Assembly: GCA_045575975.1 (NCBI GenBank)
Contig: JAZNFO010000004.1
Location: forward strand, 1 to 64,000
Source of the DNA: RGIG8709 sp045575975
GTDB lineage: Bacteria > Bacillota > Clostridia > Monoglobales > Monoglobaceae
Direction of reading: 5' to 3'
DNA: 64,000 nt
Positions 8,193 through 17,313 of this stretch are shown here, one piece after another (positions within the stretch are counted from its first letter, which is position 1; each line of letters starts with the position of its first letter). The notes under the pieces are model-generated. The model was not told the origin of the DNA. It searched no databases and saw nothing but the letters and a program-made list of their open reading frames with translations. The position numbers were made by a program, and so were the translations under genes.

Positions 8193-8819
8193 ATGGCTAG
8201 ATATACTGAATCAGTTTGCAGAATATGCAGACGAGAAGGACAGAAGTTATTTTTAAAAGGTGACAGATGTTATACAGATAAATGTGCTATTGGCAGAAGA
8301 GCATATGCTCCGGGCCAGCACGGACAGAGCAGACGCAAGCTTTCTGAGTACGGAACACAGCTTCGTGAAAAGCAGAAGGTAAGAAAGGCTTACGGAATAC
8401 TTGAAGGACAGTTCAGACATTATTTTGAACTTGCAAATAAAAAACAGGGTGTAACAGGTGAAAACTTGCTTCAGCTTATCGAAAGAAGACTTGATAATGT
8501 TGTTTACAGACTCGGACTTGCAGAATCAAGACCGGAAGCAAGACAGCTTGTATCACACGCTCATTTCCTTGTTAACGGCAAGAAGGTTAACATTCCATCA
8601 TACCTTGTTAAGGTTGGAGATGTTATCACTGTTAAGGAGACAAGCCGTAAAAGTTCAAAAATTGATGCAATCTTAGCATCAACAGAATCAAGAGCTGTTC
8701 CAAAGTGGCTTGATATGAACAGAGATACATTAGAAGGAAGAGTTGTTGCTTTTGCTGAAAGAGATGACATTGACCTTCCAATCGAAGAACACTTGATTGT
8801 CGAGCTTTACAGTAAGTAA
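8193..8819 (+). CDS. rpsD: Ribosomal protein S4
   Basis: Primary 16S rRNA binder, 208 residues. Unlike Bacillus S4, the N-terminus keeps zinc-type cysteines (VCRICRREGQKLFLKGDRCYTDKCAIGRR, with C9, C12, C26 and C31). The S4 RNA-binding domain is visible as RRLDNVVYRLGLAESRPEARQLVSHAH. S4 is a known feedback regulator of alpha operons; the site here is not obvious. AGGAGGTGA precedes the ATG. Confidence 0.97.
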   Translation: MARYTESVCRICRREGQKLFLKGDRCYTDKCAIGRRAYAPGQHGQSRRKLSEYGTQLREKQKVRKAYGILEGQFRHYFELANKKQGVTGENLLQLIERRLDNVVYRLGLAESRPEARQLVSHAHFLVNGKKVNIPSYLVKVGDVITVKETSRKSSKIDAILASTESRAVPKWLDMNRDTLEGRVVAFAERDDIDLPIEEHLIVELYSK

Positions 8820-8867
8820 TAGCGCTTTAGCTGTTTAATTCAAAGAAAATTAACAGGAGGGCTGAAA

Positions 8868-9803
8868 ATGTTAGAAATGGAAAAACCAAAAGTGGTACAG
8901 GAAATTTCTGATGATTGTAAATACGGAAAGTTTGTTGTAGAACAGCTTGAAAGAGGATATGGAATAACTCTTGGTAACTCACTGAGAAGAGTTCTCCTTG
9001 CATCACTTCCGGGTGTTGCTGCAAAATCCGTTAAGATTGACGGAGTTTTGCATGAATTTTCAACAATTCCCGGCGTTAAAGAGGATGTAACCGAAATTAT
9101 CCTGAACATAAAGCAGCTCACAGCAAAGCTTTATTCTGAAGGCGAAAAGACAATTTATATCAACCATGAAGGTGCTGGAGAAATCTGTGCAAGAGATATA
9201 AAGTGTGATTCAGATGTGGAAATCATCAACGGAGATTTACACATTGCAACCTGTAATGAGGATGCAAAGTTGTTTATGGAAATAGTTATCGACAAGGGCA
9301 GAGGATATGTGAGTGCAGATAAGAACAAACAGACACTTCAGCCAGTTATCGGAGTTATTCCTGTAGACTCAATCTACACACCGGTTACAAAGGTTAACTA
9401 TTCTGTTGCAACAACCACAGAAGGATATGATAAGCTTACTCTTGAGGTATGGACAGATGGAAGCATTAATCCATCTGATGCTGTGAGTCTTGGCGCAAAG
9501 GTTGTTAATGAACATTTAAGCCTGTTTATTGACCTTTCAGAAGCTGCTAAGAACACAGAAATAATGATAGAGAAAGAAGAAAATAAGAAAGAAAAAGTTC
9601 TTGAAACAACCATAGAGGAACTTGATTTGTCAGTGCGTTCATACAACTGTTTGAAACGCGCAGGAATCAACACAGTTCAGGATCTTACCAATAAGAGTGA
9701 AAACGATATGATGAAGGTAAGAAATCTTGGCCGCAAGTCTTTGGAAGAGGTTATTGCAAAGCTTGACGGAATGGGACTTTCTCTTTCAAACAATGAAGAC
9801 TAA
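8868..9803 (+). CDS. rpoA: RNA polymerase alpha subunit
   Basis: Assembles RNA polymerase and contacts activators and UP elements. The N-terminal domain (FVVEQLERGYGITLGNSLRRVLLASLPG) is followed by a flexible charged linker (EKEENKKEKVLE). The C-terminal helix-hairpin-helix domain reads LDLSVRSYNCLKRAGINTVQDL and NLGRKSLEEVIAKL. The 311 residues are normal length. AGGAGGG precedes the ATG. Confidence 0.98.
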   Translation: MLEMEKPKVVQEISDDCKYGKFVVEQLERGYGITLGNSLRRVLLASLPGVAAKSVKIDGVLHEFSTIPGVKEDVTEIILNIKQLTAKLYSEGEKTIYINHEGAGEICARDIKCDSDVEIINGDLHIATCNEDAKLFMEIVIDKGRGYVSADKNKQTLQPVIGVIPVDSIYTPVTKVNYSVATTTEGYDKLTLEVWTDGSINPSDAVSLGAKVVNEHLSLFIDLSEAAKNTEIMIEKEENKKEKVLETTIEELDLSVRSYNCLKRAGINTVQDLTNKSENDMMKVRNLGRKSLEEVIAKLDGMGLSLSNNED

Positions 9804-9851
9804 GTCGGAAATCTGAAAAGATTTCAAAGAATATTTAAAAGAGGTGATAGT

Positions 9852-10193
9852 ATGGCACACCAGAGAAAGTTGGGAAGACCGACTGATCAGAGAATAGCAA
9901 TGCTTAGAAGTCTTACAACTTCTTTTCTTGAAGCAGGCAGAATTGAAACAACTGTTACAAGAGCAAAAGAAGTTCAGAAGATAGCTGAGAAAATGATTAC
10001 TCTCGGCAAAAAGAACACACTTCACACTCGCCGTCAGGCACTTGCTTTTATTACAAAGGAAGATGTTGTTACTAAGGTTTTTGCGGAGATTGCTCCCAAA
10101 TATGCTGAACGCAACGGTGGTTATACAAGAGTAATAAAAATGGGTCCCCGTCGTGGAGACGCAGCTGAAATGGCTGTTTTGGAGTTAGTTTAA
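9852..10193 (+). CDS. rplQ: Ribosomal protein L17
   Basis: 50S protein of 113 residues at the exit-tunnel region. It starts MAHQRKLGRPTDQRIAMLRSL and ends with YTRVIKMGPRRGDAAEMAVLELV, both typical. AAGAGGTGA precedes the ATG. It is the last gene of the ribosomal block, with an intrinsic terminator directly after it. Confidence 0.98.
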   Translation: MAHQRKLGRPTDQRIAMLRSLTTSFLEAGRIETTVTRAKEVQKIAEKMITLGKKNTLHTRRQALAFITKEDVVTKVFAEIAPKYAERNGGYTRVIKMGPRRGDAAEMAVLELV

Positions 10194-10206
10194 TTTTAAG
10201 CTACAA

Positions 10207-10240
10207 AAAGGTGCAACTTTTGTTGCACCTTTATTTTTTT
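10207..10240 (+). terminator. Terminator of the alpha operon
   Basis: AAAGGTGCAAC (10207-10217) pairs with GTTGCACCTTT (10222-10232), followed by a T-run to 10240. Confidence 0.9.
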
Positions 10241-10270
10241 AAAACAAAAAAGACTGCCACAAGGCAGTCC
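10241..10270 (-). terminator. Terminator of spoVG
   Basis: GACTGCC (10252-10258) and GGCAGTC (10263-10269) form the stem; read on the minus strand it is followed by TTTTTTGTTTT. It lies just downstream of the spoVG stop. Confidence 0.85.
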
Positions 10271-10309
10271 TTTCGTTAAGTTTTGTTGAAATTTGAAAAA
10301 GGTATAAAA

Positions 10310-10588
10310 TTACTCTTCTTCGGGAACAATTTCATTAAGGGATTCTTCATATTTTTCTAAAATCTTAGACTGAAGAAGTTCTCTCATTTCAGCATTGATA
10401 GGATGAGCGATATCTTTGAATTCGCCATCAGGAGTTTTTCTGCTTGGCATAGCGATGAAAAGCTTTTCCTGACCTTCAATAACCTTAATGTCGTGAACAA
10501 CAAAAGCGTCGTCAAATGTAACTGAAACAACTGCTTTCATTCTTCCCTCCGCATTAATTTTTCTCACTTTGATATCAGTGATATTCAT
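10310..10588 (-). CDS. spoVG: Septation and sporulation regulator SpoVG
   Basis: Small nucleic-acid-binding regulator of 92 residues. I start at the ATG at 10588 (MNITDIKVRKINAEGRMKA), preceded by GAGGTG; an ATG 12 bases upstream overlaps the ribosome site. The signatures FVVHDIKVIEG, FIAMPSRKTPDGEFKDIAHPIN are diagnostic. In Bacillus it affects septation and sporulation and binds RNA/DNA. The tail is acidic (EIVPEEE). It is transcribed toward rplQ with its own terminator. Confidence 0.96.
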   Translation of the reverse strand: MNITDIKVRKINAEGRMKAVVSVTFDDAFVVHDIKVIEGQEKLFIAMPSRKTPDGEFKDIAHPINAEMRELLQSKILEKYEESLNEIVPEEE

Positions 10589-10668
10589 GTTGCACCTCAT
10601 TTTCCGTCAAACCGTATGGCTTGACTTTGTTTATGTAAAATTTATTTTTTAACATTTTAATAAGAATA

Positions 10669-10697
10669 TTGAAATTTTTTTTAAAATATAGTATACT
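10669..10697 (+). promoter_or_regulatory. Promoter of murC
   Basis: TTGAAA (10669-10674), 17 bases, TATACT (10692-10697), with the murC start 31 bases further on. Confidence 0.75.
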
Positions 10698-10727
10698 GTA
10701 TGTAATCAATGGAAGGAGTGAAATATT

Positions 10728-12110
10728 TTGGCAAAATTTTCACTGAAAAATTTAGGTCCCAATAAAACGATACATATGATTGGCATAGGTGGCATAAGTA
10801 TGAGTGCCATTGCCGATATTCTTTTATATTTAGGGCATAGTGTAACAGGCTCTGATATGACATTCTCGCCTCTTTTGAAAAAGCTTGAGGACAAGGGTGC
10901 AAAAATATACATTGGTCAGAAGGCGGAAAACATAGAAAGTCCCGACCTTGTTTGCTACACTGCTGCAATAAAGGAAGATAATCCCGAACTTATAAAGGCA
11001 AGAACTCTGGGTGTTCCCTGTGTTGAAAGGGCAGAGCTTTTAGGCGGTATTCTTGAATATTATAAATACCCGCTTGCAGTTGCCGGAACGCACGGAAAAA
11101 CCACCACAACTTCAATGCTTTCATTGATTTTGCTTGCTGCAAATGTAAACCCGACCATTTTAGTTGGGGGTGAGCTTGAGCAAATCAACGGAAACTTTAA
11201 AATCGGTGGTGAGGATTATCTGGTATTTGAAGCCTGTGAATATGTTGAAAGCTTCTTAAATTTCAATCCATTTTTGTCTATTATTACTAATATTGAGGAA
11301 GACCACTTGGATTATTTTGTTAACCTATCTCATATTATAACATCTTTTGAGAAATTTGCAAGACTAAATTCAACCGTTGGTAGCATAATTGTATGTTCTG
11401 ACGATAAAAATATATCTTCCGTTGTGCAAAACATAGAGACAAAAGTGTATAAATATGCAATTTGCGACAAAAATGCCGATTTCGTTGCAGAGAATATAAG
11501 AGAGACGAGTGACGGTTGCCTTGAATATGATATTTTTAAGGATAAAAAATACTTTATGACTATAAAGCTTAATGTTCCCGGCAAGCACAATGTCTATAAT
11601 TCTTTGGGAGCGGCACTTGCTGCATATTCCCTTGGAATTGAGCCTGAGCATATAAGAGAGGGACTTCTTGCTTTCAAAGGCACAAAAAGACGCTTTGAAG
11701 AGCTTGGAAGAATGCAGGGTGTGCTGGTAGTAGATGATTATGCGCATCATCCTACAGAGATAAAAATGACCCTTGAGGCAGCAAGAAATTTAAATCCAAA
11801 AAATCTGTGGTGTGTGTTCCAGCCTCATACCTACACAAGAACAAAAGCCTTTCTTGGCGACTTTGCAGAAGCATTGAAGCTTGCTGATAAAGTTGTCCTT
11901 GCTGATATATATGCAGCAAGAGAAAAAGATGACGGCACTATCCACTCCCGAGACCTGGCAAAGCTTATTCCAAACTGCACTTATATAAATGACTTCGTGG
12001 CAATTGAAAAGTATATCAGAGAGAATGCAAAAGAGGGCGACATTGTTATCACAATGGGTGCAGGAGACATAAATAAGGTTGGCAAAAACTTAGTGAGAGA
12101 TTGTAAATAA
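10728..12110 (+). CDS. murC: UDP-N-acetylmuramate--L-alanine ligase
   Basis: Adds L-Ala to UDP-MurNAc in cytoplasmic peptidoglycan synthesis. The 460 residues show the N-terminal UDP-binding Rossmann region (GIGGISMSAIADIL), the Mur ATP loop GTHGKTTTTSM, the central domain (EACEYVESFLNF, TNIEEDHLDYF) and the C-terminal DDYAHHPTEI typical of MurC. The start is TTG 10728, supported by GGAAGGAG at 10711-10718. It stands alone between spoVG and the ATPase operon. Confidence 0.96.
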   Translation: MAKFSLKNLGPNKTIHMIGIGGISMSAIADILLYLGHSVTGSDMTFSPLLKKLEDKGAKIYIGQKAENIESPDLVCYTAAIKEDNPELIKARTLGVPCVERAELLGGILEYYKYPLAVAGTHGKTTTTSMLSLILLAANVNPTILVGGELEQINGNFKIGGEDYLVFEACEYVESFLNFNPFLSIITNIEEDHLDYFVNLSHIITSFEKFARLNSTVGSIIVCSDDKNISSVVQNIETKVYKYAICDKNADFVAENIRETSDGCLEYDIFKDKKYFMTIKLNVPGKHNVYNSLGAALAAYSLGIEPEHIREGLLAFKGTKRRFEELGRMQGVLVVDDYAHHPTEIKMTLEAARNLNPKNLWCVFQPHTYTRTKAFLGDFAEALKLADKVVLADIYAAREKDDGTIHSRDLAKLIPNCTYINDFVAIEKYIRENAKEGDIVITMGAGDINKVGKNLVRDCK

Positions 12111-12125
12111 CAAAAAGGGATGTTT

Positions 12126-12180
12126 AAATGATATGCACCTCCAAAAGTGTCTAACTTTTGGGGTGCATATCATTTTCCCC
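12126..12180. terminator. Bidirectional terminator between murC and ntpD
   Basis: A long hairpin of 22 base pairs with one bulge: AAATGATATGCACC plus CCAAAAGT (12126-12148) pairs with ACTTTTGG plus GGTGCATATCATTT (12154-12175). Both flanks are T-rich in the outgoing direction, matching the convergent genes. Confidence 0.85.
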
Positions 12181-12186
12181 TTGTTT

Positions 12187-12852
12187 TTATATATTTGCAT
12201 TTTGTCTTTCCTCGATTGCTTCTTTAAGCATCATATCCTTAACCTTTAAAAGCCTTATTTGTGTGCTTCTTTCGTTTTCATCAAGCTTCATAGTTATATA
12301 GCTGATGTTTTTCTTAAGGTCGGGAATTAAAACATGCTCAAGAGCATTAACTCTTCGCCTTGTTTTTTCAATTTCTGAAGACATAAGCTGGCAGGCTTTT
12401 TCTGTTTCTGCAAGCTTAAGCATAGAATTAAAAACCCCTGAAAGATAGCTAACGGCATAGTCAAGGTCCCCTGATGTGAAAGCAAAGCCGTAGGAGTAAA
12501 TATCATTTTCGTCTGCAGTTCTTGTCTTTATGTCGAAGGTGGGAATATTAACACTCATAACATTTTTCTTTCCCACATCAACAGAAACCGATTGCTTGGA
12601 GGCAAGAAGTGCAGTGTTTAAATATTCGTCCTGCATAACAGCCTTGGCAAGAACAAAATTTTTGTTGGCATTTTTAAGTCCCTCTTCAACCTCTTCACGA
12701 AGAGCCTTATTAACCTTCACCAATTCAAGAAACTGACGCATAAGCTCGTCTCGTTTGTCTTTTAAGAGCTTGTGTCCCCTTGTGGCGGTGACAAGCTTTT
12801 TCTTAAGTCTTGTAAGCTCCATACGGGTGGGGTTGATTTGCGTTTGAGCCAT
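12187..12852 (-). CDS. ntpD: V-type ATP synthase subunit D (central shaft)
   Basis: Central rotor stalk that couples catalysis to the membrane ring. The protein has 221 residues and is mostly helical. I start at ATG 12852 (MAQTQINPTRMELTRLKKKL), the canonical D-subunit N-terminus, rather than an upstream in-frame start. The C-terminal part ALEHVLIPDLKKNISYI is also typical. It is the last gene of the nine-gene operon, 13 bases after ntpB. Confidence 0.95.
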   Translation of the reverse strand: MAQTQINPTRMELTRLKKKLVTATRGHKLLKDKRDELMRQFLELVKVNKALREEVEEGLKNANKNFVLAKAVMQDEYLNTALLASKQSVSVDVGKKNVMSVNIPTFDIKTRTADENDIYSYGFAFTSGDLDYAVSYLSGVFNSMLKLAETEKACQLMSSEIEKTRRRVNALEHVLIPDLKKNISYITMKLDENERSTQIRLLKVKDMMLKEAIEERQNANI

Positions 12853-12865
12853 GCTGATACCCCCC

Positions 12866-14236
12866 CTATGCGTTATAATATTTATCAAGGAATTCGTCCT
12901 TGATTCTTTTCAGTTCACTTCGTGGAAGAATACGAAGAAGCTTCCAGCCGATTTCAAGAGTTTCCTCAATAGTTCTGTTTGTCTGATAACCCTGAGAAAC
13001 ATATTCCTTTTCAAAAGCATCGGCAAATTTTGCATAAAGCTTGTCGATATCCGAAAGAGCAGCCTCCCCAAGAACCACCATAAGCTCTTTTGCATCTTTT
13101 CCTCTTGCATAAGCGGCAAAAAGCTGATTCATTGTGTTTGCATGGTCGGCTCTTGTTTTTCCCTCGCCAATACCCTTGTCCTTAAGTCTTGATAGTGACG
13201 GCAAAACATCAATAGGCGGGGTGATATTTTTTCTGTAAAGCTCACGGCTTAAGATTATCTGTCCCTCTGTGATGTAGCCTGTAAGGTCAGGAATAGGATG
13301 AGTTTTGTCATCTTCGGGCATTGTCAGGATAGGAACCATAGTGATGCTTCCGTTTTTGCCCTTCTGTCTGCCTGCTCTCTCATATAGGGATGCAAGGTCT
13401 GTGTACATATAACCGGGGTATCCTCGACGCCCTGGAACCTCTTTTCTTGCGGCACTGACCTCACGGAGAGCATCTGCATAGTTTGTTATATCAGTAAGGA
13501 TAACAAGAACATGCATATTCTTTTCAAAAGCAAGATATTCAGCAGCGGTAAGAGCCATACGGGGAGTTGAAATTCTCTCAACCGCAGGGTCGTTCGCAAG
13601 GTTAACAAACATAACCGTTCTGTCAATGGCACCCGTTTCCTTAAAGCTTTCTATAAAATAGTTTGATTCTTCAAAAGTAATACCCATAGCGGCAAAAACA
13701 ACGGCGAAGGGTTCACTTGTGCCTCGAACCTGAGCCTGTCTTGCAATCTGTGCTGCAAGCTGAGCATGGGGAAGACCGCTGGCAGAGAAAATAGGAAGCT
13801 TTTGTCCTCTGACCAGAGTGTTAAGTCCGTCAATGGCAGAAATACCGGTCTGGATAAATTCCTGAGGATAATTTCTTGCGGCAGGATTCATGGGAAGTCC
13901 GTTTATATCCATTCTTTTTTCGGGAAGAATTTCATCAGCTCCGTCAATAGGTCTGCCAAGACCGTCGAAAACTCTGCCCAGCATATCCTCCGAAACTCCA
14001 AGCTCCATACTTTTTCCTAAAAAGCGTACCTTACTGCTTTCAAGGTTAATACCTGTGCCTGATTCAAAAAGCTGAACAAGAGCATCACCGCCGTTGATTT
14101 CAAGAACCTTGCAGCGTCTTTTTTCACCACTTGCAAGCTCAATAATGCCCAAATCGTTATAATTAACATCTTCAACGCCCTTAACAAGCATCAAAGGTCC
14201 TGCGACTTCTTCTATACTTCTGTATTCTCTTGGCAT
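12866..14236 (-). CDS. ntpB: V-type ATP synthase subunit B
   Basis: Non-catalytic subunit of the A3B3 head, 456 residues. The region equivalent to a P-loop is degenerate (FSASGLPHAQLAAQIARQ), as expected for B. The segments EESNYFIESFKETGAIDRTVMF and RGYPGYMYTDLASLYERAGR are typical. Its ATG overlaps the ntpA stop by one base (TAATG), so the two are probably translationally coupled and made in equal amounts. Confidence 0.97.
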   Translation of the reverse strand: MPREYRSIEEVAGPLMLVKGVEDVNYNDLGIIELASGEKRRCKVLEINGGDALVQLFESGTGINLESSKVRFLGKSMELGVSEDMLGRVFDGLGRPIDGADEILPEKRMDINGLPMNPAARNYPQEFIQTGISAIDGLNTLVRGQKLPIFSASGLPHAQLAAQIARQAQVRGTSEPFAVVFAAMGITFEESNYFIESFKETGAIDRTVMFVNLANDPAVERISTPRMALTAAEYLAFEKNMHVLVILTDITNYADALREVSAARKEVPGRRGYPGYMYTDLASLYERAGRQKGKNGSITMVPILTMPEDDKTHPIPDLTGYITEGQIILSRELYRKNITPPIDVLPSLSRLKDKGIGEGKTRADHANTMNQLFAAYARGKDAKELMVVLGEAALSDIDKLYAKFADAFEKEYVSQGYQTNRTIEETLEIGWKLLRILPRSELKRIKDEFLDKYYNA

Positions 14237-16005
14237 TATAATTCCTCCTTCGGCATGGTGCGGCTGATTTCAGCACCAAGTGTTTTCAAAATATTATCAT
14301 ATTCTGCTTTGATTTCGTCTTGAGGTGTGTACTTAAATCTGCCTATTCTTTCTCTTACGGGAAGTGCTTCAAGGTCACAAATTTCTGCACCCTTTGAAAG
14401 TGCTTCCTTTGCTAAATCATAGTAATCAAGAACAAGGTCCATCATCATAAACTGTTTTTCAAGAGAGGTGTATGTGTCAACCTCGTGGAATGCATCCTGA
14501 TGCAAAAAGTCCTCTCTTATGGAACGGGAGGTTTCAAGAACAAGACGGTCGGGAGCGGACAGGGCGTCCATACCAACAAGCTTAACTATTTCTTCAAGCT
14601 CTGCCTCGTTTTGAAGCATCTGCATAATTCTTGTTCTCTTTTCCATCCACTCTGGAGTAACATTTTCGTTAAACCAGTCTGCCATTGTGTCAACATAAAG
14701 TGAATAGCTGGTAAGCCAATTTATTGCGGGGAAGTGTCTCTTGTAAGCAAGAGAGCTGTCAAGTCCCCAGAAAACCTTAACGATACGGAGTGTTGCCTGA
14801 GCAACTGGCTCTGATATATCACCGCCCGGAGGGGAAACTGCACCGATAACAGAAAGAGCACCTTCTCTTTCTCCGCTTCCCGAGGTTATAATTCTTCCTG
14901 CTCTTTCGTAGAACTGAGCAAGACGGCTACCAAGATAAGCAGGATAACCCTCTTCACCGGGCATTTCTTCAAGTCGACCTGACATTTCACGAAGAGCCTC
15001 TGCCCAACGGGAGGTTGAGTCTGCCATAAGAGCAACCGAATATCCCATATCCCTGAAATATTCTGCAATGGTAATACCTGTATAAATAGAAGCTTCACGG
15101 GCTGCAACAGGCATATCTGAGGTGTTTGCAATAAGCACTGTTCTCTCCATAAGTGATTTGCCTGTTTTCGGGTCAAGAAGCTCAGGAAATTCGTTTAAAA
15201 CATCGGTCATTTCGTTTCCTCGTTCACCGCAGCCGATGTAAACAACAATATCTGCCTCTGCCCATTTTGCAAGCTGATGCTGAACAACTGTCTTTCCGCT
15301 TCCAAAAGGACCGGGAACAGATGCAACGCCACCCTTTGCAATGGGGAAAAGTGTATCTATAACACGCTGCCCTGTGATAAGGGGCATTTCGGGAGGAAGC
15401 TTTTTCTTATATGGTCTTCCCTTGCGGACAGGCCATTTTTGCATAAGAGTAAGCTCTTTTGTCTCTCCGTTTTCTGTTTCTAAAGTTGCAACAACATCTG
15501 TAACAGTTGCGTCACATTCTTTTATTTCTCTGATTGTTCCCGAAATTCCGTGGGGAACAAGAATTTTCTGAGTCACAACATCTGTCTCTTTAACCTCGCC
15601 ATAAGCATCACCGCCTATGACCTTATCGCCAACGCTGACGGTGGGGACAAAATGCCATTTTTTCTCACGGGAAAGAGAGGGAACCTCAACACCTCTTTCA
15701 AGGTTGTTTCCCGAAATTTTCATAATTTCTTCAAGAGGTCTTTGAATTCCGTCAAAAATACCGCCAATAAGACCGGGACCAAGCTCAACGCTAAGGGGTT
15801 CTCCGGTAGATTCAACGGGGGTGCCGGGACCAAGTCCGGAGGTTTCTTCATAAACCTGAACGGATGCTTTGTCTCCGTGGATTTCAATAATTTCCCCGAT
15901 AAGTCGCTGGTCGCCAACACGGACAACATCAAACATATTTGCATCGCGCATATGCTCTGCAATAACAAGAGGTCCAGCAACCTTTTTTATAATACCTTTA
16001 CTCAT
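14236..16005 (-). CDS. ntpA: V-type ATP synthase catalytic subunit A
   Basis: Catalytic subunit of the V/A ATPase, 589 residues. The Walker A loop GPFGSGKT is at 232-239. The A-type non-homologous insertion follows the N-terminal barrel, and the segment VYIGCGERGNEMTDVLNEFP is diagnostic. MADSTSRWAEALREMSGRLEEMP carries the catalytic-site region. GAAGTGA is a weak upstream ribosome site. Neighbours are ntpG upstream and ntpB downstream. Confidence 0.97.
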   Translation of the reverse strand: MSKGIIKKVAGPLVIAEHMRDANMFDVVRVGDQRLIGEIIEIHGDKASVQVYEETSGLGPGTPVESTGEPLSVELGPGLIGGIFDGIQRPLEEIMKISGNNLERGVEVPSLSREKKWHFVPTVSVGDKVIGGDAYGEVKETDVVTQKILVPHGISGTIREIKECDATVTDVVATLETENGETKELTLMQKWPVRKGRPYKKKLPPEMPLITGQRVIDTLFPIAKGGVASVPGPFGSGKTVVQHQLAKWAEADIVVYIGCGERGNEMTDVLNEFPELLDPKTGKSLMERTVLIANTSDMPVAAREASIYTGITIAEYFRDMGYSVALMADSTSRWAEALREMSGRLEEMPGEEGYPAYLGSRLAQFYERAGRIITSGSGEREGALSVIGAVSPPGGDISEPVAQATLRIVKVFWGLDSSLAYKRHFPAINWLTSYSLYVDTMADWFNENVTPEWMEKRTRIMQMLQNEAELEEIVKLVGMDALSAPDRLVLETSRSIREDFLHQDAFHEVDTYTSLEKQFMMMDLVLDYYDLAKEALSKGAEICDLEALPVRERIGRFKYTPQDEIKAEYDNILKTLGAEISRTMPKEEL

Positions 16006-16022
16006 TGTTTCACTTCCTATAA

Positions 16023-16340
16023 TTAATTGTTAAAGATAATATCAGAGCCGACTGCTTTAATAACAGAGTTTCTGACATTTTCAATACCTTTGCCTGTGTT
16101 TCCCTTTATGCCGGGAATTAAAATTACTGCAGGGGTTGTGTTTTCTGCAATTTTTTCAATTTCCTCCAAAAGAAATTCTCCGCAGGCTTCCGTTATATAA
16201 ATAACAGCATAGTCTCCTGAAATAAGCTTTGAAAAAGTTTTTTTTGCCGTCTCCTCATCCGATACTCCAAAAACCTCAAGGCCCAGAGCGGAAAATCCAT
16301 ATATGCTGTCTATATCACCTAAAACCGCAACCTTAAACAT
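16023..16340 (-). CDS. ntpG: V-type ATP synthase subunit F
   Basis: Small central-stalk subunit (105 residues) that binds the D shaft; it is called NtpG in Enterococcus hirae and F elsewhere. It begins MFKVAVLGDIDSIYGFSALGLEVF, with the expected Rossmann-like alternation, and includes VILIPGIKGN. Its start overlaps the end of ntpC by 8 bases. Confidence 0.92.
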   Translation of the reverse strand: MFKVAVLGDIDSIYGFSALGLEVFGVSDEETAKKTFSKLISGDYAVIYITEACGEFLLEEIEKIAENTTPAVILIPGIKGNTGKGIENVRNSVIKAVGSDIIFNN

Positions 16341-17298
16341 AAAGTAATCTCAGCCTTTCTTTTATAAGATTTTCGTCAAGTCCGTTCAAAACTGCCGAAA
16401 GAACAAGTCTCACAGCACCCAGCTCCGTTTCTCTTGCATAGTAATATGCAACGATAGGAGCAATAGTGAATGAGTTTGTCTTTTGCTTCAGGATAACAGA
16501 CATAATTTTGTTGTCACACCATTTTTCAAATTCGGTGTAGGATTTTTTGATAATATCCAAACACTCACTGTATGGAGTGTATTCTATAAACTCACAAAGG
16601 GCATCTTCTCCGCCCGATGCACTTTCTGCAAGCTTTTCTGTGTCAAGACTGTCACATTTTGCAAGACATCTTTGAAGAAACTCTTTGCTTTTGTTCATTT
16701 TCGCTCCGCGGAATGCAATTTTTATATCCGAAAGGGCAACAAAAAGCTCTGCATATTCCCGGATAGTTTCGCAGTCCGAAATTTTTCCTGCCTTAAAGAT
16801 TGCATCTAAGAGCGCTTTGTCGATTATAATATCTGCAAGCTGTCCGTCTCCTGTTTTTGCAAGAGCGGAAAGAGCCTCTTGTGCTGCTTTTTGCATATTT
16901 TCGGGAAGATAAGAAAAGTTCTTTTCCAAAACTGCATTTTTTATAAGTTCAACATCTAAAGAGCCACCATCTGAGTAAATGCCCTCTCTTTCACCGCTTA
17001 TAAATGCTTTTATAGCGGCTTTTAAGTTGTGGAAATCATCTTTTAAAAGAAAGATGTCAAAATCCTTTGAATCAGGCACAAGACTTTTAACAAGCTTTTT
17101 TGTTTTTTCCTTTTCTTCCTTTAAAAGAGTGGAAGTGTCTTTATATGCGCCAGAACCCGAAAAGCCTTTTTCTGAAAGAATGTTTATAGCTTCTGTTTCA
17201 TCTTTGGCACCAAGAACCTGTTCTAAGTCGGAAAGTTTAAGGAGAGATGCTTCTATTGCATGAATTCTTGCAACCTGATAAGTATATTGCTCTGCCAT
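16333..17298 (-). CDS. ntpC: V-type ATP synthase subunit C
   Basis: Socket subunit joining the central shaft to the rotor ring, homologous to eukaryotic subunit d. The start is ATG 17298 (MAEQYTYQVARIHAIEASLL); GGAGG lies upstream, and an in-frame TTG 6 bases earlier is less likely. The 321 residues are helical throughout, with family-type segments LKDDFHNLKAAIKAF and the C-terminal YYARETELGAVRLVLSA. Confidence 0.93.
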   Translation of the reverse strand: MAEQYTYQVARIHAIEASLLKLSDLEQVLGAKDETEAINILSEKGFSGSGAYKDTSTLLKEEKEKTKKLVKSLVPDSKDFDIFLLKDDFHNLKAAIKAFISGEREGIYSDGGSLDVELIKNAVLEKNFSYLPENMQKAAQEALSALAKTGDGQLADIIIDKALLDAIFKAGKISDCETIREYAELFVALSDIKIAFRGAKMNKSKEFLQRCLAKCDSLDTEKLAESASGGEDALCEFIEYTPYSECLDIIKKSYTEFEKWCDNKIMSVILKQKTNSFTIAPIVAYYYARETELGAVRLVLSAVLNGLDENLIKERLRLLYV

Positions 17299-17313
17299 AA
17301 TCAAAACCTCCCT